Source: Opitutales bacterium
GTDB taxonomy: Bacteria > Verrucomicrobiota > Verrucomicrobiia > Opitutales > UBA2987
DNA: 64,000 nt
Direction of reading: 5' to 3'
Assembly (NCBI GenBank): GCA_021772515.1
Contig: JAJFLU010000045.1
Span: 1-64,000 of the forward strand
Shown in pieces: positions 41,139 to 50,643 of this stretch. The position numbers were made by a program, and so were the translations under genes. How positions within the stretch are numbered: the first letter of the stretch is position 1; each line of letters starts with the position of its first letter. Below the pieces are notes generated by a model, which searched no databases, was not told where the DNA came from, and was given only the letters and a program-made list of their open reading frames with translations.

Positions 41139-42395
41139 TTACCGTGTCCGATCGGGGTTAGGTTCCGACAGACTCTCGAAAAGATCACGGCGGTCTTTTT
41201 TGGCGTTTGACCAAGCGGTCGTGAAATCCTCGCCGGTGCGGTCCATGCGGTCGTTGACCACCTCCAGGAAGCGTCGTTGGCCGCTCGTGCCGAAATGATT
41301 TCCGGCCAGCTCTGCGGTGCAGCTTCGGGTGTTGAGGAGGGGCCGGGCGTTGGCCAGGGTTTCCAGCGATTCGCTGAAGTTCTCGCGCAATTCGCTTTCC
41401 CAATTCGCCTTTTCGGAAGGGCGAATGCGGGCCTCCCTGATGGCCTCGTCGAGGATCATTTCGATTCGCGCTGTCCTCTCGTTGGCCAGCGAAACCTCGG
41501 TTTCGGCGAGAGCTTTTTCGGCCTCGCTCGCCAGTTGATGAGACCGGTCGGCCTCCTGCCGCAAGGTTTCGATTTCGTTGGCGGCGGGCGTGGCGGACTC
41601 ATTCCACAGGCGGCTATCTTCGAGCAGGGATTCCAGCGATTGCAGGATTTCCTCCTCCGATGCCTCGTTTTGCAGGCCCAGTTTGTCGGTAATTTTCTCG
41701 ATCATAATATTCTCTTTGTCTTGGTGGTTAACAGGTTGATTTTGGTTTTGATGTTGAGGATTGGCGGTGGGCCGCTGCGGGATTTCCGCAATCGGATCGC
41801 CGGGAATATTCGGGCGGTTGGTCAAACCCACCGAAAGCAGTTTGACCGGTTGGAAAACCCCATTGCCCACCGGCTTCATGGCCCAGCGGGGTGACAGGTA
41901 TTTGTAGAAAGCATTGTTCAGCACCTCCTCACCGGCATCGCTCCAGCGCGGCATCGCCCACAGACCATCCTCGCGCTCCTCAAGGGCGTGAATCCAGGCA
42001 TAGGCCCGCGTGTCCTGATGGCCCGGCTGACGGGCAAAGGCGGGGTCATCGGGGTGCCCGATATAGACCGGAATACCTCCAAATTTACGAGCAAGGCGGC
42101 CCCGCAGGGAGTTGAAATACCGAACCATTTCGCGGGCCGACGACTGCGTGAACCGCTGCCGCCCCTTCGCGTGGGGATGCGTTCCATAAGTCGCCAAACG
42201 CACCCACTCGCCCCCCTCTGCCGCTGCCGAAGTTTCGGTTGGCACGCCCATAGCCGAGACGGCTTCATGTTGTGTATTACTTGATATTGATAGTTTATTC
42301 ATAGCATAAATATAGTTAAAATAATTCAAGAAAATCTTCCTCCTCCTCTTCCTCTCCGTCTTCCTCCCTCCGGTTAACTCATTCCTCGTCCTCAC
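41139..42395 (-). CDS. Mu gpI-like phage prohead protease/scaffold
   Basis: GIPVYIGHPDD...DTRAYAWIHALEEREDGLWAMPRWSDAGEEVLNNAFYKYLSPRWAMKPVGNGVFQPVKLLSVGLTNRPNIPG; coiled-coil C-terminal half. Confidence 0.8.
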   Translation of the reverse strand: MRTRNELTGGRKTERKRRRKIFLNYFNYIYAMNKLSISSNTQHEAVSAMGVPTETSAAAEGGEWVRLATYGTHPHAKGRQRFTQSSAREMVRYFNSLRGRLARKFGGIPVYIGHPDDPAFARQPGHQDTRAYAWIHALEEREDGLWAMPRWSDAGEEVLNNAFYKYLSPRWAMKPVGNGVFQPVKLLSVGLTNRPNIPGDPIAEIPQRPTANPQHQNQNQPVNHQDKENIMIEKITDKLGLQNEASEEEILQSLESLLEDSRLWNESATPAANEIETLRQEADRSHQLASEAEKALAETEVSLANERTARIEMILDEAIREARIRPSEKANWESELRENFSESLETLANARPLLNTRSCTAELAGNHFGTSGQRRFLEVVNDRMDRTGEDFTTAWSNAKKDRRDLFESLSEPNPDRTR

Positions 42396-43596
42396 CCTTT
42401 TGCAGGATATTTTCTCCCTTCGTTGGAATCGGAATCCCGAAGCGGTCGAACAGGTGATTGAGGGGCACCGGCGCGCCCATCTCCCATAGTTCCTTGTAGA
42501 TTTTCAGATCCTGCATGATGTCCTGCGGGCTGGTCGTTTTGACTTTTACGAACGCCTTGCCATGCTCCACGCCGAACAGATGCCGGAGGACAAAGCGGTC
42601 CACATTCTTGTTCAGCGTCTCCGAAATCATGAGGGCGTCGTGGTGTTCCAGCAGCGCCGTTTCGCTTTTTTGCACACTGGCTCCGACGCCCCCCGAACTT
42701 CCTGAGAGCGTGCTCAAATCCGCCCCCCGCCAAAGTGCGATGAGGGCCTTGTCCATCCGCTCGACCAGTTTGGGGTAGGGGAGTTCACCGCTCCCGCGCA
42801 GGTCGATGGCCTCGATCTCTGTCCCCCGGTTCATGAGAGCATTAAACTCCGACCCAAAATCCTCCACCGCCGCCTTGGCCTGATTCCATTCGGGCGTCCC
42901 CGGCAGCGCATCCGTAACTCCCTTGACTCCCGGCATTCCGTTGCGCTCCGAGTAAATCAGCCAATCCCGCAGAGGCAGGTTTTTATACATGTAGGCCACG
43001 CTGCAAGCCTCCATCAGCCCCTCCCCAACCGTCACCAGCCAGGAACCTTCCTGCAGGTCGATTCCCTCTGTCGAGTTGCTCGATGGTAAAAACCGCAGCC
43101 GCCCCATGCGGTTCTCGAAAAACCACAGCGGCGCAAATCGAAAAGTCGCCGTTAACCGCCGGTTGCTCCCCGGTTCCCACACGATTTCGTGGAGGGCATA
43201 CCGCTTCCCCACCGCATCCATCATCTGCTCGATCAGAAGTGAAAATCCACCCTGCTGGTTTTGGTCGATTGCGCTCGTCGCGGTCATTTGATTATAGAAA
43301 AATTCGAGAGCCTCCCGCTGCTCCTCCGCCTCGGGCGAATCATCCACCGTGAGCACCTCCCAATTGAGCCGCGCGACCGCCTTTTTACGCTTCGAGGCGA
43401 CGCCGCGTATCACGTCATCGCGACGCTCGATGGCCTCCCACGTCGGGCCCACCCGCCGGAAATTTCCCGCCTGAAATTCATCGAGTTGGCGACTGAGAGT
43501 TTCAGGAGTGAGGGCGCGAATGGGGCTGAAGCGGGCCAGCCTGTCCGTGCTGATTCTCTCCGTGGTTATGGTGTTTTTGGTTTTTAGTGCTTCCAT
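42379..43596 (-). CDS. Mu gp29-like (DUF935) phage portal protein
   Basis: GGFSLLIEQMMDAVGKRYALHEIVWE...LRDWLIYSERNGMPGVKGV...ALIALWRGADLSTLSGSSGGVGASVQ. Confidence 0.85.
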   Translation of the reverse strand: MEALKTKNTITTERISTDRLARFSPIRALTPETLSRQLDEFQAGNFRRVGPTWEAIERRDDVIRGVASKRKKAVARLNWEVLTVDDSPEAEEQREALEFFYNQMTATSAIDQNQQGGFSLLIEQMMDAVGKRYALHEIVWEPGSNRRLTATFRFAPLWFFENRMGRLRFLPSSNSTEGIDLQEGSWLVTVGEGLMEACSVAYMYKNLPLRDWLIYSERNGMPGVKGVTDALPGTPEWNQAKAAVEDFGSEFNALMNRGTEIEAIDLRGSGELPYPKLVERMDKALIALWRGADLSTLSGSSGGVGASVQKSETALLEHHDALMISETLNKNVDRFVLRHLFGVEHGKAFVKVKTTSPQDIMQDLKIYKELWEMGAPVPLNHLFDRFGIPIPTKGENILQKGEDEE

Positions 43597-43631
43597 GATG
43601 TTTTTTGTGGTGTTTGATGTTAGGTTAAAAG

Positions 43632-45119
43632 TTAAAGTAAATTCCTGGTCCGGCGTTTGAGCGGAGCCACCGCCTCGAAATGTTGATTGGCGACCGGTTT
43701 GCGGCTCGCGTGGAGCGCCAACGCCAGGGCCCAGAACCGATCGCTATGCCCGTTTTTCCCCCGATCTGCGGTGAACCGGACATGCCCCGCCGCAGTCGTT
43801 TCCTTCTTGATCCCCCGCAGGTCGGAGCGAATGTATTTATCCGCCGGAATCCGCAGCAAACCGCTCTCGAAAGCCGTCCGCACCGGGTAGGCCAGCGTCT
43901 CCTTGATCGGTCCGGTGAAGTGGATCCCCTCCACCTTGTAACCCCCAAATCGCTCCGATGCCCGCTCCGCAAACTGCCGCCCCAACCCCGTTTGGTCGAT
44001 GCACGCCCGCCGCATCCCCGGCAATTCCAGCAGCCGGTTAAAAATCTCCTCCTGTCGGCGAAATGGCGTATTCTCCAGGCATTGCACCCGGCGGGTAAAA
44101 GCCACCCCCGAAACCACCTCGACGACCCAGAATACCGTCAGGTCGCGCACCCTCCCAATATCCACCCCAAGGTAGAGCGAATTGCGCGATTTTCCCAATT
44201 CCTCGTCAGTAAAGTCACCATTCTCCTCCGGCAAATACTCGCATGAGGCGATCAGATCGTAGGACAAAAATGCGGTCGTATCATCCGCCGGGTCGCAGAG
44301 GTATTCCTGCCGCCAGCTCTCCTCGTCTGCGCAGCCGTTTCGCACGAATTGCAAATACTCGTCGCGATCCAGCTCCTTGCGCGGGTCGTCCTCGCCCAGC
44401 TTGGCTTGAATCTTCTCCAGCAAACCCTCCTCGACCGCATCCACAACCGTCACCCGATGGAGGGAAATATCCATCCGGTTGCCCTTATTCCGAGCCTCCT
44501 CGACCAGTGAATTGAAAAAATTATCGCTCCCCCGGTGGGTCGAGATGATCTCCAGACCGCCCCCCCAGGTGATCCCCGGATAGGACACCGCATAGAGCTT
44601 TCGCGGATCGGGATGCAGCGCGAACTCATCCAGCACCCGATGGCCCCGCTTTCCGGCCTGCGCGTCCGGGTTTGACGAAAGCGAATGAATGCGCCTCCCG
44701 TTGGCCAAATGCAAAACTCCCGAAGCGCTCCGCCCCGCCGTATCCAGAACGCGCTCCCGACGCTCGCGGGCCGCCATATTGAGGATTTTGGCAAACGCCC
44801 GGCAATCCTCCAGAAACAACTTCGCCTGCACCGCATCCCGCGAACTGACCCAGGCATCCAGCCGCAAATCCGGCCTCGCCTGCCGCCGCACGACCGAATA
44901 AGCGGTAGCCCAGGAAATACCGATCTGCCGACTCTTCTCCATGATCTTGAGCCGCGAATCATCCTCGATCCACCGCCGCTGATAAGGCAGAAAAAAAGCC
45001 CCAGCCCCAGCCTCAGCCGCCGCCGTCCCCTTATCCGTCTTAGACTGTATTTTAACATTCATATTCAAAAAAGTTAATTCTCCTCTCCCTCTTCGTCTTC
45101 CTCTTCGTCCTCTCCCCAT
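43632..45119 (-). CDS. Mu gp28-like terminase large subunit
   Basis: YQRRWIEDDSRLKIMEKSRQIGISWATAYSVVRR (Walker A-like), VLDEFALH, LYLGVDIGRVRDLTVFWVVE nuclease motif. Confidence 0.88.
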   Translation of the reverse strand: MGRGRRGRRRGRGELTFLNMNVKIQSKTDKGTAAAEAGAGAFFLPYQRRWIEDDSRLKIMEKSRQIGISWATAYSVVRRQARPDLRLDAWVSSRDAVQAKLFLEDCRAFAKILNMAARERRERVLDTAGRSASGVLHLANGRRIHSLSSNPDAQAGKRGHRVLDEFALHPDPRKLYAVSYPGITWGGGLEIISTHRGSDNFFNSLVEEARNKGNRMDISLHRVTVVDAVEEGLLEKIQAKLGEDDPRKELDRDEYLQFVRNGCADEESWRQEYLCDPADDTTAFLSYDLIASCEYLPEENGDFTDEELGKSRNSLYLGVDIGRVRDLTVFWVVEVVSGVAFTRRVQCLENTPFRRQEEIFNRLLELPGMRRACIDQTGLGRQFAERASERFGGYKVEGIHFTGPIKETLAYPVRTAFESGLLRIPADKYIRSDLRGIKKETTAAGHVRFTADRGKNGHSDRFWALALALHASRKPVANQHFEAVAPLKRRTRNLL

Positions 45120-45186
45120 CCGTGTTTATCCGTGTAATCCGGGGTTAAAAATCCTTCTTCATCCCGCATCCAGCATCCAGCATTTC
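45077..45186 (-). repeat. Composite dispersed repeat (GGATGC tract / TTAACC-CGGATTACACGGATAAACACGGATGG core / GAAGAC-rich tract)
   Basis: Reverse complement matches module order at 61945-62060 and 47970-48080. Confidence 0.75.
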
Positions 45187-45195
45187 CCTTCCCCC

Positions 45196-45651
45196 TCATA
45201 ACAAATTCAACTCCTCCTCGATCTCCCTCAAAGTCTCCTCGCTCAGACCCCCGCCGGTTGATAACGAACGGGCGATTTTCACACTCTCCTTGAGCTGCCG
45301 CTTTTTCTCCTCCCACTCCTCCAGCTTACGCTCCAGATCCGTCGTCTTCAGTTCGAGAGCCTTCCGCTGATTGGTGCTTCCATACAGTTTCTGCACAATG
45401 CTCGAAACCTGCACCAAATCCTCATCGCGCCCCCCATTCAAAAGCCGGTCAAAAAGCTCATTCCAAACGATCGTCAAAGTCGCCCGCGAAACATCATCAT
45501 CCGCCTCGCAAGCCTTGATCACCTCCCGCGCCTTATCACTCGACGAAATAATCCGCCGCAAATACCGCTGAAAAGCCGTCAAAGGAGCCTCCGCAGATTT
45601 GGAAGCAGCGCCACCGCCACTACCAGTCGTAGATTTCAGAGAAATGCTCAT
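45196..45651 (-). CDS. Terminase small subunit-like (Mu gp27-like position)
   Basis: Coiled-coil C-terminus, immediately upstream of the terminase large subunit, same strand. Confidence 0.6.
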   Translation of the reverse strand: MSISLKSTTGSGGGAASKSAEAPLTAFQRYLRRIISSSDKAREVIKACEADDDVSRATLTIVWNELFDRLLNGGRDEDLVQVSSIVQKLYGSTNQRKALELKTTDLERKLEEWEEKKRQLKESVKIARSLSTGGGLSEETLREIEEELNLL

Positions 45652-45895
45652 AAAACCACTCCTCCCGTCACGCTGGAAATCAAACTATTACGAAGTGTAT
45701 TTACGTTCACTATTAATAGGGCAAAAAAAACGAAGTTATTTAAAAATAGAAAAAAAGCGGTCATAATATTTCATAATTAATTGGTTAATAAATGGTTACA
45801 GAGTTATTCGGGTTAAATTAAGTAATTGGAAATGATATCGACACCACCGCACGGCAATCCACCGCGCAGCAGCCCCTACATTATACCAAAAAAAT

Positions 45896-45945
45896 TCATT
45901 CCCACAATGACTGCGTTGGCTGCGTTGGCTGCGTTCGCTAAAAAA
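45896..45945 (-). repeat. GCAGCCAAC 9-mer tandem repeat element, copy A
   Basis: + strand acaatgactgcgttggctgcgttggctgcgttcgct; same unit and end (cgcagtcattg-ggg) at 62201-62250. Confidence 0.75.
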
Positions 45946-46098
45946 CTCAAAATTAATAATTATTATTAAGAAAAAACCCCAAAAAACCCAAAAAACCACC
46001 CCCAAACCCACCAAAATCCAAAAATTTTCCTCCATTACTCCCCACATGCCAAAATTTCACATTGAACATGGGCTCCGGTTGCCTTTTGTTACCCTTAG

Positions 46099-46557
46099 AT
46101 GAACGATAATGAGCGTCAGATCGAATTCGGCGATAACGTTCGGGTTCGGGTAACTCCGTTTACCGAGGAAAAAGGGCTAGCCGGATTGCAGGGACAAGTT
46201 TACGGTGAAACTACCCCGTCTGTCACTAACGTCGAGGTAATCGGAACACTAACGAACGATTATGCTATCAACGCCCACTTCGACGAAAAGGATGGCACGT
46301 TTTGGTTCGCGCCGGATCAATTAGAGTTCGTTGATCATGGACCCGGCACGGAGATTGCAGTTGGCAACAAGAGGATTGTCAGGCGCGAGGACGGTAGTTG
46401 GGCCGAATCAACCATCGAAACCAGAAAGAGCCCATGGTGGAAATTTTGGCAGACCATAATATCATCTAAAAGAAATCTGTTGCCACCCATAATTGCGCAT
46501 GGAATGAACGACACGTTAAACTTCATCCTATTTTACTCCGGCCTAATAGAACGATAG
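46099..46557 (+). CDS. Hypothetical protein
   Basis: Coherent 152 aa ORF; no recognised domain. Confidence 0.6.
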   Translation: MNDNERQIEFGDNVRVRVTPFTEEKGLAGLQGQVYGETTPSVTNVEVIGTLTNDYAINAHFDEKDGTFWFAPDQLEFVDHGPGTEIAVGNKRIVRREDGSWAESTIETRKSPWWKFWQTIISSKRNLLPPIIAHGMNDTLNFILFYSGLIER

Positions 46558-46668
46558 CGAAGCGAAGCATGTAATCGCTACTACTCAACTAATCGCCTCC
46601 TAACAATAGACAAATAAACCTGACCGGGCTATGTCGGTAACTACGACAAAGCGTTGGAATGTAAAAGA

Positions 46669-47376
46669 ATGCGGGATCTGAAAGCATCATCCAAAGGAAA
46701 AAACCGTTCGCAGACCGAGGCCAGAACTCGGAGGCACAAATGGAAGATTATTTCAGTTGTTAATCTAACCTTAGGCCTAATCCTTTGGTTTGGCTTCAGC
46801 ACCGACTTCTCGTGGGTGGGTACAGTTTCGGACTTCTGTTACCCTCCGGCTGTTGCTTTCCTGTCCTTGTGCTCGTTAATGTTTACAAGCAAAGCAACCA
46901 GACGTATCTACAAACTCGCCTGTCTGCCGTCACTGATTGGAGGGGGGATTACGCTAATGCTGATGGTTGTAATGATCATTCCACCCTTTACTTTGGGTTC
47001 CCTGTTTGTACTTGACGAAATAAAGCACGAGACATGGCTCCAACGAGCCCTTTCACCAAACGGTGCGCGGGTTGCCAATGTTTACTTTCGGGGTGTTGGA
47101 GCATATGCAGGCGGGAATGGCAGAATCTATGTGCGAATCAGGAATAGGTGGTTGCCATTTGTTGAGCGCGACATATATGAGATTAGTCAGTCCTATGCTC
47201 ACGAGGATACATATGAATATCTTTACTGGAAAGACAACAACACGCTCTATATATCAGGGGAACCTGCACTGGAAGCTCCAAAAAATCGAGAACTAAACGT
47301 AGGAGTTATTCAGTTTAGGATTCCGGTCATTTTTTCTATTTCATTCAACTTAACCAAGTACCTTTTGCAGAGTTGA
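46669..47376 (+). CDS. Hypothetical membrane protein
   Basis: Three predicted hydrophobic segments; no recognised domain. Confidence 0.6.
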   Translation: MRDLKASSKGKNRSQTEARTRRHKWKIISVVNLTLGLILWFGFSTDFSWVGTVSDFCYPPAVAFLSLCSLMFTSKATRRIYKLACLPSLIGGGITLMLMVVMIIPPFTLGSLFVLDEIKHETWLQRALSPNGARVANVYFRGVGAYAGGNGRIYVRIRNRWLPFVERDIYEISQSYAHEDTYEYLYWKDNNTLYISGEPALEAPKNRELNVGVIQFRIPVIFSISFNLTKYLLQS

Positions 47377-47481
47377 TTCAGCGATGCCTCAGTGCTGAAA
47401 ATTAAATTTCAATTTGATGTTTAAACACTACACCAACCTATTTATACAGCAAATTGCCAGGCATTCGATCTTGCAAAATAA

Positions 47482-47961
47482 TCAGCATAAAGTGGTCAGG
47501 TTTTTGTAGTGTTTGATGATGTATTCTTGTTCGGTTCGGATGATTTTTTCCTGGTGGAAATCGTTTTCGAATTCTGGGAAAAACGTGTCGCCCTCGATTT
47601 CTTTTTGGACTATGGTTAAATACAGGTCGGAGCAGCGGGCGAGGCCTTGTTGGTAGATTTGGGCTCCTCCGAAAAGCCAAATTTCTTTTTCCGTATCAAG
47701 ATTTTCCACTTCGTCGAGGCTGCGGAATATTGTGATGCCGGTGGTCTGCTCCATCGTCCGGCTGATTACGATATTTTCCCTGCCCGGTAATGGCCGACCG
47801 ATGGACTCATATGTCCGGCGTCCCATGACAATCACCTGCCCGATGGTATTTTGGCGCACCCATTTGAAATCCTCGGGGATTTTCCAGGGAATGGTGTTTT
47901 TGTTGCCGATGACCCGATTGAGGGACATTGCGGCGATGGCTTTCCAGGGTGGTTTGGGCAT
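47482..47961 (-). CDS. folA: Dihydrofolate reductase
   Basis: IAAMSLNRVIGNKNTIPWKIPEDFKWVRQNTIGQVIVMGRRTYESIGRPLPGRENIVISR. Confidence 0.95.
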   Translation of the reverse strand: MPKPPWKAIAAMSLNRVIGNKNTIPWKIPEDFKWVRQNTIGQVIVMGRRTYESIGRPLPGRENIVISRTMEQTTGITIFRSLDEVENLDTEKEIWLFGGAQIYQQGLARCSDLYLTIVQKEIEGDTFFPEFENDFHQEKIIRTEQEYIIKHYKNLTTLC

Positions 47962-47962
47962 G

Positions 47963-48080
47963 TGAAGAGGATGCGGGATGAGGGGAGGAAAGAGGATGCG
48001 AGATGCTGGATGCAGGAAGGGAAAGAAGGGAATTTTAACCGCAGATTTCGCAGATTTGCACAGATGGGAGAGAGAGGATG
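47963..48080 (+). repeat. Composite dispersed repeat, variant core (TTTAACCGCAGATTTCGCAGATTTGCACAGATGG)
   Basis: GGATGC-type tract followed by AACCGCAGATTTCGCAGATT core and GAGAGAGG tract; same module order as 45077-45186. Confidence 0.7.
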
Positions 48081-48096
48081 GTTTTATTTAAATAAA

Positions 48097-48897
48097 TTAT
48101 ACTGCTATGGGCGCTTTGATTGCGGGGTGGGGGTCGTAGCCGATTACCTCGAAGTCTGGATAGGTGAAATAGTGGATATTCTTGATTGCGGGGTTGAGTT
48201 TCATTTGGGGGAGGGGGCGAAATTCACGGGAGAGCTGCAATTTCACCTGCTCGAGGTGGTTGGTGTAAATATGCAGATCGCCAAAGCTGTGGACAAATTC
48301 TCCCGGTTTCAGGCCGCAAACCTGCGCCACCATCAAGGTCAACATGGCGTAGGAGGCGATGTTGAAGGGCACGCCGAGAAAGAGATCGGCGCTGCGTTGG
48401 TAAAGCTGACAACTGAGTGTGCCCTCCTCGACATCCACATAAAACTGAAAAAGCGCGTGGCAGGGGCTGAGGGCCATTTGGTCCAATTCACCGGGATTCC
48501 AGGCAGTCACAATGTGGCGGCGGCTGAAGGGATTTCGTTGAATTTGCTCGATGACCCGGTCGATTTGGTTGACTGAACTGCCATCCGGTTTTCGCCAATC
48601 GCACCACTGAGCCCCGTAGATACGTCCTAGATCACCTTGCTCATTGGCCCATTCATCCCAGATCGATACCTTGTGTTCGTGCAGGTATTGCAGTGTGGTC
48701 TCACCCCGCAGAAACCAGAGCAATTCATGGGTAATGGACTTCGAATGGACTTTTTTGGTGGTCAGAAGCGGAAAATTCTCGCGGAGGTCAAATCGCGCCT
48801 GTGCTCCGAAAATCGAGATCGTGCCCACGCCGGTGCGGTCCTTTCGCGTTTTGCCCTTTTTGAGGACCAGATTGAGAAGATCGTGATATTCTTGCAT
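48097..48897 (-). CDS. thyA: Thymidylate synthase
   Basis: [75 protein letters not shown]. Confidence 0.96.
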   Translation of the reverse strand: MQEYHDLLNLVLKKGKTRKDRTGVGTISIFGAQARFDLRENFPLLTTKKVHSKSITHELLWFLRGETTLQYLHEHKVSIWDEWANEQGDLGRIYGAQWCDWRKPDGSSVNQIDRVIEQIQRNPFSRRHIVTAWNPGELDQMALSPCHALFQFYVDVEEGTLSCQLYQRSADLFLGVPFNIASYAMLTLMVAQVCGLKPGEFVHSFGDLHIYTNHLEQVKLQLSREFRPLPQMKLNPAIKNIHYFTYPDFEVIGYDPHPAIKAPIAV

Positions 48898-49088
48898 GAG
48901 GAATGAAAAATTTTAGTCGCTGTTAAATTATTGAAAAACCCTGTATCGAAGGAAGTTTTATTATGCCGGAAAGTCAATGACCGGTTGTAGGAGGTCGCAT
49001 TTATCTGATCGAAGAGCCACAATTTTCGATTTGGTATTGATTCAGGTTTTGGCTTGATTACTTTCCGATTTGGGGCTAAGGGGTAAAC

Positions 49089-49499
49089 ATGTATTATAGC
49101 CTGAAAAAGGTCGCCGCAATTATTCTGACGACGGGGTGGGTATTTGCGGTGAGTGCGCCGGATGTTTCTGGAGCGCTTGCCAAGGGGAGACATGCTGCGG
49201 ACCAGGCGAGTGGATTTTCGCGGTCATTTCCAGCCAGTTTCGCCAATAACTCCATCAAAAAGCCCTACCGGGCGGCGAAAAAAACGTGGCGTGGTACGCG
49301 CAAAGTCACCGGGATGGCCAGCCGCATTTCAAACCTTGCTCCGACCAATTTGAAGCCCGGCAAAGGTGGCAAAAGAAAAGCCTTTCGGTCGGCAAAGAAA
49401 TTATATTTCACAGGAAAAGTCGGCATGGCTGAAAGCGCAGCCTCTGCCACCATAGCGCAGGTCGGTTTTTCTAAACCATTGGTAAATTCATCCCGATAA
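49089..49499 (+). CDS. Small exported basic hypothetical protein
   Basis: Signal-peptide-like N-terminus, Lys/Arg-rich body. Confidence 0.55.
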   Translation: MYYSLKKVAAIILTTGWVFAVSAPDVSGALAKGRHAADQASGFSRSFPASFANNSIKKPYRAAKKTWRGTRKVTGMASRISNLAPTNLKPGKGGKRKAFRSAKKLYFTGKVGMAESAASATIAQVGFSKPLVNSSR

Positions 49500-49521
49500 A
49501 ATAGATGGCTAGTAGCTGATT

Positions 49522-50289
49522 ATGGCATCATTTAAAGCGATTTCATTCAACATGCAATGGGGCCAGATCTGGGATGAGGATCAGCCCGATGATGCCCCCG
49601 TCCGTCTCGATATGACGGTCGAGGAGATCCTCAAGCATGATGCCGATATCGTCATGCTCCAGGAGGTTGAGCGGGTGGTTCCGGGAAGTGGCCAGGTTCA
49701 GCCGCCGCCGAATTATACGCGCATCAAGAAAGAATTACCGCAGTATGACAGTTTTTTCAGTTATCCTGCCTCCGATACGAGGGAGCTTCCTTTTGGCTAC
49801 GGTTTGGCCATTTTTAGTAAAACACCCCTCACCGATACTCGCAAAGTGGATCTCCCGGCGCCATCCATCAGTTTCGAGTTCAATGGTGAAAGAACCTCGC
49901 CTACGGACCGGCTGTTGATTGGCGCAAAAACAAAAATCAACGGGCAGGAGTTGCAGGTTTTCAATACCCATTTGCAGGCATTTTTTATCATCAACTACAC
50001 GAGCGACGACTATCCCGGGCAGCGTGATATTTTGGTCGAACAGCTAAAAACCTCCACCATACCGACCATTTTGGGTGGCGATTTTAATTCCGCCCCGAAG
50101 GAAGGCACCATCGACCAAATTGAATCAACCGGCTTTCGCACCTCCCAGAAAGAGACGATTACCTGGCGCAGGATGCCCTTTGTCCTCGATCACATTTTTT
50201 ACAACCACGGGCTGAGTTTAAAATCTGTGGAAATTTGCGAAACAGTGGCCTCCGACCATCATCCCCTAAAGGCCATCTTCGAAATCTGA
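49522..50289 (+). CDS. Endonuclease/exonuclease/phosphatase family protein
   Basis: ISFNMQWG, DIVMLQEVERV, VFNTHLQAF, LGGDFNSAP, VASDHHPLKA. Confidence 0.92.
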   Translation: MASFKAISFNMQWGQIWDEDQPDDAPVRLDMTVEEILKHDADIVMLQEVERVVPGSGQVQPPPNYTRIKKELPQYDSFFSYPASDTRELPFGYGLAIFSKTPLTDTRKVDLPAPSISFEFNGERTSPTDRLLIGAKTKINGQELQVFNTHLQAFFIINYTSDDYPGQRDILVEQLKTSTIPTILGGDFNSAPKEGTIDQIESTGFRTSQKETITWRRMPFVLDHIFYNHGLSLKSVEICETVASDHHPLKAIFEI

Positions 50290-50325
50290 AGCCCGCCGGA
50301 TGGCGCGTTTAATGCCCACGGCGTT

Positions 50326-50616
50326 TCAGGTGTTTTCCTGGCGGATTTTTTCCTTTTTTTCCTCCATTTCCTCGTGGAGACGCTCTTTTTCTCTGACCAA
50401 TTGCATGCGGATTTGCTCGGCTTCGAGGGGGTCGCCCTTGTGTTCGGCATCCATTAGCTGTTTTCTGAGGAAAATTTCACGCTCGGCCATTTTGGCTTTG
50501 TAGCGGCTGGAAATATCGGCCAATTGCTCGCGTTGCTGATCGGTAAGCGGGTTGGCCGCCTCAGGATCTTCGGAATTCAGGCGCTCCATGGCAAGTTCGT
50601 AGGCAGATTTCATCAT
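50326..50616 (-). CDS. Small coiled-coil hypothetical protein
   Basis: MKSAYELAMERLNSEDPEAANPLTDQQREQLADISSRYKAKMAEREIFLRKQL. Confidence 0.7.
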   Translation of the reverse strand: MMKSAYELAMERLNSEDPEAANPLTDQQREQLADISSRYKAKMAEREIFLRKQLMDAEHKGDPLEAEQIRMQLVREKERLHEEMEEKKEKIRQENT

Positions 50617-50643
50617 CGAATTTGAGATAGGTTCTACTATTTT

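Noticed and set aside
45796-46047. ORF encoding RSQRSQRSHCG
   Set aside because: Translation of the 9-nt tandem repeat; the same peptide appears in the 62092..62274 ORF for the same reason.
46600-46665. Possible integron attC site between the two hypothetical genes (TCCTAAC...GTTGGAA, about 60 nt, small hairpin TGTCG/CGACA)
   Set aside because: Outer cores do not pair well or match RYYYAAC/GTTRRRY, no second site flanks the cassettes, and no integron integrase is visible.
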